Shown: positions 34,782 through 42,484 of the stretch, one piece after another | Numbering within the stretch: position 1 is the first letter of the stretch | Layout: each line of letters starts with the position of its first letter | NCBI GenBank assembly: GCA_002399975.1 | Contig: DHER01000145.1 | Span: 1 to 52,253 of the forward strand | DNA from: Firmicutes bacterium UBA4845 | GTDB lineage: Bacteria; Bacillota; Clostridia; Tissierellales; Sedimentibacteraceae | Reading direction: 5' to 3' | DNA length: 52,253 nt | The notes under the pieces: generated by a model | Databases searched by the model: none | Seen by the model: the letters and a program-made list of their open reading frames with translations, nothing else | What the model was told of the DNA's origin: nothing | Position numbers and translations under genes: made by a program

Positions 34782-35201
34782 TTATCTTAAGTTTTTTGCA
34801 AGTTCTCTCAATTTTTCCTCTTCTTCATCTCGTGCTTTATCCAGCACCATTCCATGAGGCTTTTTCCTGCCTTGGTCATCAACAGAAATAAATGTAATGA
34901 ACCCATCAACAGGAGTTACTTTACTTAATTCAGTTTCCATCTTTGTATACACAATAATACTGGTTCTTCCAAAATCGACGATTTTACTGGTAAATTTCAC
35001 AATTTCACCTTTATCTACAGGGTGCTTGAACAATAAACCGTGTATATTCAAACATACCACATTTTTAGGATCTCCCAATGTAGATGCTGCGGCTATAAAT
35101 GCCGACTCCACAAACCATTCAGCAGTCCTGCCGGCAAACAGTGTGCCGTGATGATTTAAATCTTCTGATTTTACCAGCCTTGAACATATATAATCTTTCA
35201 T
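34782..35201 (-). CDS. Acyl-CoA thioesterase, hotdog fold
   Basis: A 139-residue hotdog-fold protein of the acyl-CoA thioesterase (YciA/ACOT) type, which cleaves acyl-CoA to the acid and CoA. The hallmark HHGTLFAGRTAEWFVESA at the core helix and the following NIHGLLFKHPVDKGE segment are present; in the core helix FVES replaces the more usual W-x-D. Start choice: ATG at 35201 directly after GAGGAGATT; an in-frame ATG at 35234 would overlap the end of secF. It is last on the sec-linked transcript. The role in a fermenter might be release of excess acyl-CoA, by inference. Confidence 0.87.
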   Translation of the reverse strand: MKDYICSRLVKSEDLNHHGTLFAGRTAEWFVESAFIAAASTLGDPKNVVCLNIHGLLFKHPVDKGEIVKFTSKIVDFGRTSIIVYTKMETELSKVTPVDGFITFISVDDQGRKKPHGMVLDKARDEEEEKLRELAKNLR

Positions 35202-35217
35202 AATCTCCTCCAATAAA

Positions 35218-36132
35218 TTATATTGCCGAAGCATGCTTTTTATTATGCCACATAACGAGCAAGGGCCCTGCCAGGCATACTGTTGAATAACATCCGCTTA
35301 CGCTGCCTATAAACATGGGGATTGCGAATGTCTTTATGGAATCAATATTGTATATATAGGCAAGTATGCACACTATTAAAACACTTACACTGGTTGCCAT
35401 ATTTGTATTGATTGATCTTGTCAAAGTCTGATTTATACTTGTATCAACCAATTCCTCAAAAGACTTCTTTTTAAAATATGGCTGATTCTCTCTTATACGG
35501 TCATAAATTACTATTGTGTCATTTATGGAATAACCTATGATTGTAAGGGTCACTGCAATAAACGAATCATTTATCGGCATTTTAAAAATTACAAACGTAA
35601 AGAAAACAACCAGTACATCATGCAAGAGTGCAATAAGCCCTATTATTCCAGCAGACATTCCAGATATTTTTTTAAATCTGAATCTAACATATATAACTAT
35701 AAATAAGGATGTAAGAGCTATTGCCGTCAAACTTTTAATTAAGAATCTTTTTCCTATAAACGGTTCAACGACATTTGACTCTGCCAATTCTAAATTAGCT
35801 TCCGGGAATTCTGCCTTTAATGCTTTATCAAGCTTTTCCTGCTCTCCAGCTTCAAGGCCACTGTTACCTGACAAGTTTAAAACCAATTTTTTGCTGTGGG
35901 TTGCCAAATCATCCGTCAACTGAACTTCAGTATCCCTATTCAATACTTGAGAAGCTTTATCCGCAGCCAGTTCTGAATCTATTTCTCCAGCATAGGAATA
36001 CTTTATTATGGCTCCCCCCTTAAACTGAATAGACAAGTTAATTCCATTAATAAATAGCGAAATAATCCCTACTAACATAATAGTAAAGGAAATCGCAAAA
36101 AACATTTTTCTTTTACTGTAAAATTTAATCAT
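35218..36132 (-). CDS. secF: Protein translocase subunit SecF
   Basis: A 304-residue membrane protein of the RND-like SecDF complex, which uses the proton or sodium gradient to help pull secreted proteins across the membrane. TM1 (about 9-27) is followed by a periplasm-type domain and five more helices, with the conserved GYSINDTIVIYDRIREN motif and FIGKRFLIKS before the second helix. Its ATG shares a base with the secD stop (TAATG at 36134-36130), so the two subunits are translationally coupled. Confidence 0.95.
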   Translation of the reverse strand: MIKFYSKRKMFFAISFTIMLVGIISLFINGINLSIQFKGGAIIKYSYAGEIDSELAADKASQVLNRDTEVQLTDDLATHSKKLVLNLSGNSGLEAGEQEKLDKALKAEFPEANLELAESNVVEPFIGKRFLIKSLTAIALTSLFIVIYVRFRFKKISGMSAGIIGLIALLHDVLVVFFTFVIFKMPINDSFIAVTLTIIGYSINDTIVIYDRIRENQPYFKKKSFEELVDTSINQTLTRSINTNMATSVSVLIVCILAYIYNIDSIKTFAIPMFIGSVSGCYSTVCLAGPLLVMWHNKKHASAI

Positions 36133-37403
36133 TATTTTGCCTCCTTTACTTTTACTTTCAATCCATAAAGGGACTTTTTAGCAAATACTTTATTCATACT
36201 CATGGATTTTGTCATTATCTTTGATGCAGTCACTCCCGAAACAAAGTTAAGTATGCATCCTATCATAAGAGTATATCCAAATGACAGCAAAGCACCTGTT
36301 CCGAATATCATCATTATTATAGAAGCTGCTATTGTTGTGATATTTCCGTCAAACACCGCTGAAAATGCTTTGTTATAACCTGTATCAATCGAATATCCTA
36401 AAGTCTTTCCTCCATTTAATTCCTCTCTGATTCTTTCTGAAATTATAACATTGGCATCTACACCCATTCCAATAGACAGAATAATACCGGCAATACCAGT
36501 TAAGGTAAGAGTTATCTGAGGTATTGAAAGCGCAAGCAACTGAACCGCAATCTGCAATAGCAGCGCAAAACATGCAACAACGCCAAGCAGCCTGTAATAT
36601 ACCAACATAAAAATGCATACTACCGCAAATGCGATTACACCTGCTTTAACCATTACGCCCAATGCTCCAGAACCCATTGTAGGTGTAATTGTGCTGTGGT
36701 TTTTTGACACTAGTGAAAATGGAAGAGCACCTGAATTTATTTTATCTGATAAAGCTTTTGCTTCTTCTGTACTCTTCATGTTTGTTATAATTGAGTTTCC
36801 CCCGGTTATTTTTTCATTTACCATAGGCGACGATATTAAAGTTTCATCCATATAAATTGAAATGGGTTTATTAATAAGTCTTCCTGTTGCTTCCTCAAAT
36901 GCTTTTGCACCTTCGTCATTAAATTCCAGTGTAACTACAGGCTGATTAGATCTTTTGTCAAGTTGTACCTTGCTTTCCTTAACATCCTTACCTTCAACTA
37001 TAATATTCCCATCCGGGTCCCTGAATGTCAGCCTTGCTGTTTCACCAAGCTCTGCAATTGCCTTTTGCGGGTCGAAATCCGTCTCTCCAGATTTCCAAGG
37101 GAATCTAACTATTATATGACCGCTTCCCTTATCAACTGTTATTTCTCTGTCCAAAATATTTTGGGCATCCATCCTTGTTTCCAATATAGCCCTGGCAGAT
37201 TCAAGCTCACTTTCCGTAGGCACTCTATCTAAATTAGAAGGCTCAAACACAGCTTCCACTCCGCCTTTTATATCTATTCCGAATCTTATATCCTTCATGC
37301 CCCTTATTTTTAAGGGATCTGCATTAATGCCGAATACAGCTGTAAGAGCAATTCCTGTTATTAAAAGCATAACAATTATATAAACATGTTTATTTGTTTT
37401 CAT
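36132..37403 (-). CDS. secD: Protein translocase subunit SecD
   Basis: A 423-residue partner of SecF: N-terminal helix (about 9-27), the GIDIKGGVEAVF motif, an external P1 domain, then helices with the conserved GMGVDANVIISERIREEL segment and DGNITTIAASI. Length fits the small clostridial SecD type. ATG at 37403 follows AGGAGG. A secreted orphan gene ends 23 bases upstream, and further up lie sodium-pump subunits, all in the same direction. Confidence 0.95.
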   Translation of the reverse strand: MKTNKHVYIIVMLLITGIALTAVFGINADPLKIRGMKDIRFGIDIKGGVEAVFEPSNLDRVPTESELESARAILETRMDAQNILDREITVDKGSGHIIVRFPWKSGETDFDPQKAIAELGETARLTFRDPDGNIIVEGKDVKESKVQLDKRSNQPVVTLEFNDEGAKAFEEATGRLINKPISIYMDETLISSPMVNEKITGGNSIITNMKSTEEAKALSDKINSGALPFSLVSKNHSTITPTMGSGALGVMVKAGVIAFAVVCIFMLVYYRLLGVVACFALLLQIAVQLLALSIPQITLTLTGIAGIILSIGMGVDANVIISERIREELNGGKTLGYSIDTGYNKAFSAVFDGNITTIAASIIMMIFGTGALLSFGYTLMIGCILNFVSGVTASKIMTKSMSMNKVFAKKSLYGLKVKVKEAK

Positions 37404-37425
37404 TTTTCCTCCTGATTTTAAATAT

Positions 37426-37800
37426 TTATGAATACAAATAAATGCGTTTGTCTTTTTTACCGTCTTTTTTATTTATAAAAGCCACTATAAAAACACTATA
37501 TCCAAAAAAAACAGAAATTTTCTCTTCAACATGTGTATGTCTGAATTTAAATAATTTTTCATGGCTGAAAATACTGTACAAGATATACTTCATATTCAAG
37601 TAAAAAAGAATATTTTTATTACATTTAAAAAATTGAAAAGTTAAATTTTGATTAATCAAATTTTGTTCAAATACATTTTCATAAGCTATGATTTGATTGC
37701 TTTCAAAGTTGTTTCTGCTTTCATTTTGAACAAAAAAAATCGAAGAAAAAATAGCTATAATTATAATAATAGCTGTTAATTTAAAATTTGACAGTTTCAT
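37426..37800 (-). CDS. Exported or membrane-anchored orphan protein
   Basis: 124 residues, not recognised. An N-terminal hydrophobic helix (about 8-24: LTAIIIIIAIFSSIFFV) resembles a signal anchor. The rest is rich in Asn, Phe, Ile and Lys (QNLINQNLTFQFFKCNKN and others), including a second hydrophobic stretch around VFFGYSVFIVAF, and ends in a basic tail. The very high A+T codon choice is beyond its neighbours, so it may be young or a fast-evolving filler gene. It lies between oadG-like and secD, with AGAGG near the ATG at 37800. Confidence 0.5.
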   Translation of the reverse strand: MKLSNFKLTAIIIIIAIFSSIFFVQNESRNNFESNQIIAYENVFEQNLINQNLTFQFFKCNKNILFYLNMKYILYSIFSHEKLFKFRHTHVEEKISVFFGYSVFIVAFINKKDGKKDKRIYLYS

Positions 37801-37839
37801 AAGCCTCTTTCCTCGATTCTATAATTCCCATTATTTAAT

Positions 37840-37968
37840 TTACTTTTTATCATCGGATGTTACTCTTAACATTATAATTACAGCCGCATAAATTACAATT
37901 ATTACCAGAAATATTGCTGCCATTCCCATGCCCATAAGTTTAAGTGACTTAATTACATTTGCATTCAT
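37840..37968 (-). CDS. OadG-family sodium-pump decarboxylase gamma subunit (42 aa)
   Basis: A tiny protein of 42 residues: one transmembrane helix (about 16-34) in MGMGMAAIFLVIIVIY, followed by a short charged tail (SDDKK). The GMGMAAIF motif and layout are those of OadG-like gamma subunits of sodium-pumping carboxylases. They help assemble the complex around the beta subunit. ATG at 37968 has a perfect ribosome site, TAGGAGGTAAAT. It begins 9 bases after the oadB-like stop. Confidence 0.8.
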   Translation of the reverse strand: MNANVIKSLKLMGMGMAAIFLVIIVIYAAVIIMLRVTSDDKK

Positions 37969-37977
37969 ATTTACCTC

Positions 37978-39111
37978 CTACATCAATCCCACAATACCGA
38001 TTATAACTCCTCCGGCTATAACCGATGCTATCTGTCCAGACACATTTGCTCCTACTGCATGCATAAGCAAATGGTTCTGGGAATCTTCTTCAAGCCCCAT
38101 TTTCTGAATGACTCTTGCAGACATTGGGAAAGCAGAAATACCTGCCGCTCCTATCATTGGATTGATTTTTTCTTTTAAAAATAGGTTCAAGAATTTTGCA
38201 AATAATACTCCCGCAATAGAATCAAAAACGAATGCTAATAATCCAAGACCCATAATCAACAGGGTTTCAAAAGTAACAAACTGCTCTGCCCTCATACTTG
38301 CGGAAATTGTAATTCCAAGAAGTAAAGTAATAAGGTTAACCAAATCTTTTTGGGCAGTTTCAGACAACGAATTAAGCACTCCACATTCCCTTATTAAATT
38401 GCCGAACATAAGAAATCCTACAAGTGATATAGAAGCAGGAGCTACCAAACCTGCTATAATTGTTACTATTATAGGAAACAGCAGCCTTGTTGTTCTTGAA
38501 ACACTTTTCGGATTATATTTCATCTTTATTTTTCGGTCTTTTTTTGTTGTGCAGAACTTTATAGCGAAAGGCTGAATTATCGGAACTAACGCCATGTACG
38601 AATATGCGGCCACAGCTATAGGACCAATATAATTGCTTTTCAATACCAGTGAAACCAAAATTGACGTAGGACCGTCGGCTGCACCTATAATACCTATTGA
38701 AGCTGCGTCCTGAATATTAAAGCCTAAAAGTGCTGCTACTGTTACCGTAGCAAATATACCGAATTGTGCTGCAGCACCAAATAATAAAAGCCTTGGATTA
38801 GACAAAAGTGGCCCGAAATCTATCATTGCACCTATACCTATAAACAACAGAAGCGGCATCATTTCAGAAGCTTCTATACCTACGCTGAAAAGCCAGTCAA
38901 TAATACCCGAAACTTCTCCCATCCCTTCTAATGTCTGATTTAAAACTCCGCTCATCGGAATGTTAACTAAAATTGCGCCGAATCCCATTGGCAGTAAAAG
39001 TGATGGCTCCATATTTTTAGCAATTGCCAAATATATTAGAACACCACCTATTATCCACATTAATATTTGCTGCCAGGTAATACTTGTGATACCTTCAATC
39101 AAAAATTCCAT
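37978..39111 (-). CDS. Sodium ion-translocating decarboxylase beta subunit (OadB/GcdB type)
   Basis: A 377-residue integral membrane protein of about 9-11 helices. The family motif IGIIGAADGPTSILVS marks the ion-binding core. In complete enzymes the beta subunit couples decarboxylation of biotin-bound CO2 to Na+ export. Start choice: ATG at 39111 behind AAAGGAGCGGAAG; an in-frame ATG at 39186 would lie in the promoter. No alpha (carboxyltransferase) or biotin-carrier gene is nearby, so its partner lies elsewhere or the substrate is different. It is the first gene of a presumed operon continuing to secDF. Confidence 0.9.
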   Translation of the reverse strand: MEFLIEGITSITWQQILMWIIGGVLIYLAIAKNMEPSLLLPMGFGAILVNIPMSGVLNQTLEGMGEVSGIIDWLFSVGIEASEMMPLLLFIGIGAMIDFGPLLSNPRLLLFGAAAQFGIFATVTVAALLGFNIQDAASIGIIGAADGPTSILVSLVLKSNYIGPIAVAAYSYMALVPIIQPFAIKFCTTKKDRKIKMKYNPKSVSRTTRLLFPIIVTIIAGLVAPASISLVGFLMFGNLIRECGVLNSLSETAQKDLVNLITLLLGITISASMRAEQFVTFETLLIMGLGLLAFVFDSIAGVLFAKFLNLFLKEKINPMIGAAGISAFPMSARVIQKMGLEEDSQNHLLMHAVGANVSGQIASVIAGGVIIGIVGLM

Positions 39112-39158
39112 CTTCCGCTCCTTTGATTTTATTCGTGTGTATTCTATTATAAACAACA

Positions 39159-39186
39159 ATTTTAAGCAATTATTCATAATAGTCAA
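39159..39186 (-). promoter_or_regulatory. SigmaA-type promoter of the oadB-like operon
   Basis: Minus strand: -35 TTGACT (39186-39181), 16-base spacer, -10 TAAAAT (39164-39159). It leaves a leader of about 40 bases before the ATG at 39111. Confidence 0.65.
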
Positions 39187-39235
39187 AATAATTGATTTTA
39201 TGCTTAATTATTAAAATTTACATGGTTTACTCTAA

Positions 39236-39520
39236 CTTATCCAGCTTAATCTTTCATATTCTTTAGCTTCCTTTTTATATCTAATATAATGCAAGGATGC
39301 TTAATATTCCTGCAATTTTCAACTGTTTCACTAATAGAATACTCAGTACTATATACATTGTTTGCTCAAGCCGCATATATTTTTGAGTTATTCACTTGAT
39401 TCTGTGATAACCACGCCAAACATGTTTTTTCAAAGGCTTAAGCAATATTTTGCCTGCGAATATAACGTCTTTCCTTTTTAACAATTTATCTTCTTCCAAT
39501 ATTAAGTAGTTACAGACGGA
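39236..39520 (-). pseudogene. Possible decayed gene remnant, minus strand
   Basis: On the minus strand a frame reads KLLKRKDVIFAGKILLKP, then LKKHVWRGYHRIK and a stop. In the same frame after the stop it continues as ITQKYMRLEQTMYIV and a hydrophobic stretch. A further frame change gives YIRYKKEAKEYERL. The composition is protein-like (charged helix, hydrophobic helix, basic tail), but no start codon or ribosome site was found. The original family is not recognised. This is suggestive only; chance open frames of this size do occur. Confidence 0.25.
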
Positions 39521-39941
39521 ATTATTTTATATCCTGCACAAAATATTTAAATTTTTTGAGTTTATTTTTTCATTTTTTATAATTCTGCACCGTTTTTAGA
39601 ATTTGATTCAGCATACTATTTCAATTTCAATTATTAAAATTGGATAAGATGAGAGGAACAACAAATTCTATCTGCTTAAAAAACTATATACTATTCTTAC
39701 TTAGTATACATGCTTTTAACATCACTGGCAATTAAAATCTGGTAATAATTATTTTTCATTAATTTGTGCTAAGATACATCAAATATACTATACGAAAATA
39801 TATTTTTTCTATGTTATAGCTTGTATTTATTATTAACAACAGCTGCTGTTTTACATATAATACATCAATGTGATAGATACTTAATTTTTATACATTGCAG
39901 ACTTAGTTTGATAATACCATAATTGATTTGGAGGTAATTTA

Positions 39942-41006
39942 ATGAAAGAAAAACACATATTTGCAGGAAATAATACTGCTGAAGGCTTTTATAGCTGTTT
40001 TGATTATTTATTTAATCCTAATGAATTAGAACATATTTATATTTTAAAAGGCGGACCCGGAGTAGGAAAAAGCTCCTTTATGAAAAAATTTGCCTCTGAG
40101 ACATCAAATAATGATTATTCTATAGAATACATCCATTGCTCAAGCGACAACGACAGCTTAGACGGAATTATCATACCCCAACTAAAAATTGCTCTTGTAG
40201 ACGGAACCGCACCTCATACAGTTGACCCAAGAATACCGGGGGCAATTGACGAAATAATAAATTTAGGTATGTTTCTTGACAACAGCCAGCTTGAAAAACG
40301 TAAGGAACAGATTATACAGATAAATAAAACAAAATCTCTGCTTTTTAAAAGCGCTTACAGATACCTTCATGCAGCCGGCATCATTACAGAAGAAATTAAT
40401 TCTTTATATGACCAATTTATCGACAGGGAAAAATTTTACCAAATGAACAATGAAGCAGTCAACAAATTGTTCCATAACAGTAACAATTTAAAAAAGGCCC
40501 CGAAAACCAAAAAAATGTTTTCAGAAGCATATACTGCAAGCGGATATATAGACTACACTAAATCCTTGTGTCAAAATAAGAGAGTATGGGTGGTAACAGG
40601 TGAAAGCACAAACCACATCTCTGAGTTCCTGAAAAAAATCTCATATGAAACATCAAAAAGAGGTTATGATTCCGAGCTTTTTTTAATGCCCTTAAATCCT
40701 GATAAATTGAAACACATATATATTCCTGAAATGAATTTAATTATAATCAGCTCAGAAGATTATGCATACGGCGATTTTGAAGAAATATTTGACATACACG
40801 GCATTATGGATACGGATAATTTGAGAACCCATATTTCTGAAATAGAAAATAACCTTCACTTATATGATCTCCTAATTAAAAACGCCTTAGAAAAATTGTC
40901 TGAATCGAAAAAATATCATAAATTGCTTGAAGTTTTTTACATTAACAGTATGGATTTCAATGGAGTAGATGAATGCTTCAACAGCATAATTAACAGATTT
41001 ACATAA
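39942..41006 (+). CDS. PRK06851-like P-loop ATPase with duplicated core
   Basis: A 354-residue cytoplasmic protein of the uncharacterised PRK06851-type ATPases. The N-terminal half has a good Walker A, GGPGVGKSS at 37-45. Two copies of the same core seem present: residues about 13-88 (TAEGFYS, then HIYILKG, then IIIPQLKIALVDG) resemble 198-271 (TASGYID, then RVWVVTG, then IYIPEMNLIIISS). In the second copy the loop reads GESTNHIS (220-227) and cannot be a P-loop. It probably forms one active and one inactive nucleotide domain. ATG at 39942 follows TTTGGAGGT. The permease gene begins 18 bases later. Function unknown; a regulatory or chaperone-like role for the permease is possible. Confidence 0.82.
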   Translation: MKEKHIFAGNNTAEGFYSCFDYLFNPNELEHIYILKGGPGVGKSSFMKKFASETSNNDYSIEYIHCSSDNDSLDGIIIPQLKIALVDGTAPHTVDPRIPGAIDEIINLGMFLDNSQLEKRKEQIIQINKTKSLLFKSAYRYLHAAGIITEEINSLYDQFIDREKFYQMNNEAVNKLFHNSNNLKKAPKTKKMFSEAYTASGYIDYTKSLCQNKRVWVVTGESTNHISEFLKKISYETSKRGYDSELFLMPLNPDKLKHIYIPEMNLIIISSEDYAYGDFEEIFDIHGIMDTDNLRTHISEIENNLHLYDLLIKNALEKLSESKKYHKLLEVFYINSMDFNGVDECFNSIINRFT

Positions 41007-41024
41007 AATTTCAGGAGGCAAATT

Positions 41025-42392
41025 ATGATTCTAACTTCTCTGCACTATTTCTACATTATTATGGTAGTCATTATTCTTGCCATCATGCTTATGAAAAAGG
41101 ATATAATAATTCCTTGCATTATCGGCATATTCGCAATGGGATACATTTATTCCGGAAGTATCATTAAAGCCATCCAGGCTATTTTCAATGCACTTATTTA
41201 CGCAGGCAATGAATTTTGGGGGATTATTGTAATTATTTCACTTGTTGTAGCTATGTCCAAAGCTCTGCAAGAAATAGGTTCCGACATTCTAATGATGTCG
41301 CCTATTAAAAAAATTATGTCCTCCCCTTCAATGGCATTCTGGAGCATAGGCATAACAATGATGATTATTTCGTGGCTTGTATGGCCAAGTCCAGCAGTCC
41401 CTTTAGTAGGAGCCGTTCTTTTGCCGGCAGCTGTCAAGACAGGGCTTCCGGCAATATATGCTGCTGTTGCAATGAACTTATTTGGACATGGAATTGCACT
41501 GTCCAGCGACTTTTTTATTCAAGGAGCGCCCACCATTACTGCAGCAGGAGCTGGAATCAGCACAGCAGAAGTAATTTCCGCATCAGTTCCTATTTGGTTT
41601 GCAATGTCGCTGACAACCGTAGTTGTTGCATTTTTAATGATGAAGAGGGATATAAGAAAAAATTCTTTTAATTATAAACACGTCGTCGATATAAAAGAAA
41701 AAATGAAAATAAAATTCAGCACAGCTGCAAAATTAATGGCAATCCTAACGCCGACCTGTTTTATATTTGACATAGCTGCAATGCTAAAATTAGGACTATC
41801 AGGCGGAGATGCAACTGCTCTTGTAGGAGGAACCGCTATTTTAATAATGCTTATTACAGTTTTAACAACGCACAGTATTAAAAATTCATTCGAAAAGGTT
41901 GCAGATTATATTAAAGAAGGTTTTTCATTTGGCATTATGATATTTGCACCTGTAATATTCATAGCCGGATTCTTTTTTCTTGGAAACCAAAACGGCGCTA
42001 TAGCAGTACTTGGCAAAGAAGCTCCGGATATATTAAACAACATAAGCATATTCCTTTCCAAAAATATTCAAATGAACAAACTTTCCGCCATTTTAACGCA
42101 ATCGGCGGCGGCAATTATTACGGGGCTTGACGGCTCAGGCTTTTCAGGTCTCCCTATTGTTGGCTCTTTAGCATACACATTTTCAAACATAATTAATATA
42201 AATAAGGCAGGCTTGGCCGCATTAGGGCAAATAATAACTATATGGGTTGACGGAGGAACCATAATTCCTTGGGCGGTTATCCCTGTTGCAGCCATATGTA
42301 ATATAAGCCCGCAGGAACTGGTAAGTAAAAACCTTGCCCCCGTTCTATGTGGTATGGCCGCTGCAATCGTAACATCTCTTTTAATTTTATAA
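41025..42392 (+). CDS. Multi-pass membrane transporter, carboxylate-transporter-like (substrate unknown)
   Basis: A 455-residue protein with about 11-12 hydrophobic segments. The general pattern (a hairpin SPAVPLVGAVLLPAAVK, a repeated helix-turn GSGFSGLPIVGSLAYTF near the end, and internal two-fold symmetry) suits the ion-transporter superfamily of gluconate/C4-dicarboxylate/NhaC-like carriers. I could not name a specific family. ATG at 41025 follows CAGGAGG. It forms a two-gene plus-strand unit with the P-loop ATPase upstream and ends before a strong terminator. The P-loop protein lacks ABC signatures, so this is unlikely to be an ABC system. Confidence 0.72.
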   Translation: MILTSLHYFYIIMVVIILAIMLMKKDIIIPCIIGIFAMGYIYSGSIIKAIQAIFNALIYAGNEFWGIIVIISLVVAMSKALQEIGSDILMMSPIKKIMSSPSMAFWSIGITMMIISWLVWPSPAVPLVGAVLLPAAVKTGLPAIYAAVAMNLFGHGIALSSDFFIQGAPTITAAGAGISTAEVISASVPIWFAMSLTTVVVAFLMMKRDIRKNSFNYKHVVDIKEKMKIKFSTAAKLMAILTPTCFIFDIAAMLKLGLSGGDATALVGGTAILIMLITVLTTHSIKNSFEKVADYIKEGFSFGIMIFAPVIFIAGFFFLGNQNGAIAVLGKEAPDILNNISIFLSKNIQMNKLSAILTQSAAAIITGLDGSGFSGLPIVGSLAYTFSNIININKAGLAALGQIITIWVDGGTIIPWAVIPVAAICNISPQELVSKNLAPVLCGMAAAIVTSLLIL

Positions 42393-42444
42393 ATATAATT
42401 TAAAAATAATTTAAGATATGGAGCTAGTATAATTTTAATTATAA

Positions 42445-42481
42445 AATCAACCCTGTTTTCGAAAACAGGATTGATTTTTTT
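42445..42481. terminator. Bidirectional terminator between permease and uvrA
   Basis: AATCAA, one mismatch, then CCTGTTTTC|GAAAACAGG and TTGATT form a 16-position stem. On the plus strand it runs directly into TTTTTTT; on the minus strand it is followed by TTTTAT. It lies between two convergent stops, at 42392 and 42485. Confidence 0.88.
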
Positions 42482-42484
42482 ACA

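Larger units (their letters stand above)
39112..39941. other. 830-base non-coding interval with possible gene remnant
   Basis: The longest stretch without an intact gene. Its right half (about 39560-39941) is AT-rich and carries a short AACAGC-T-GCTGTT palindrome (39838-39850) about 90 bases before the ATPase gene, which may be an operator. The left half contains broken reading frames on the minus strand that look protein-like; see the separate remnant entry. No tRNA or known riboswitch was recognised. Confidence 0.6.

Noticed and set aside
39112..39186. Longer oadB-like protein starting at 39186
   Set aside because: The extra residues cover a promoter (TTGACT-16-TAAAAT) and lack family similarity; ATG at 39111 has GGAG.
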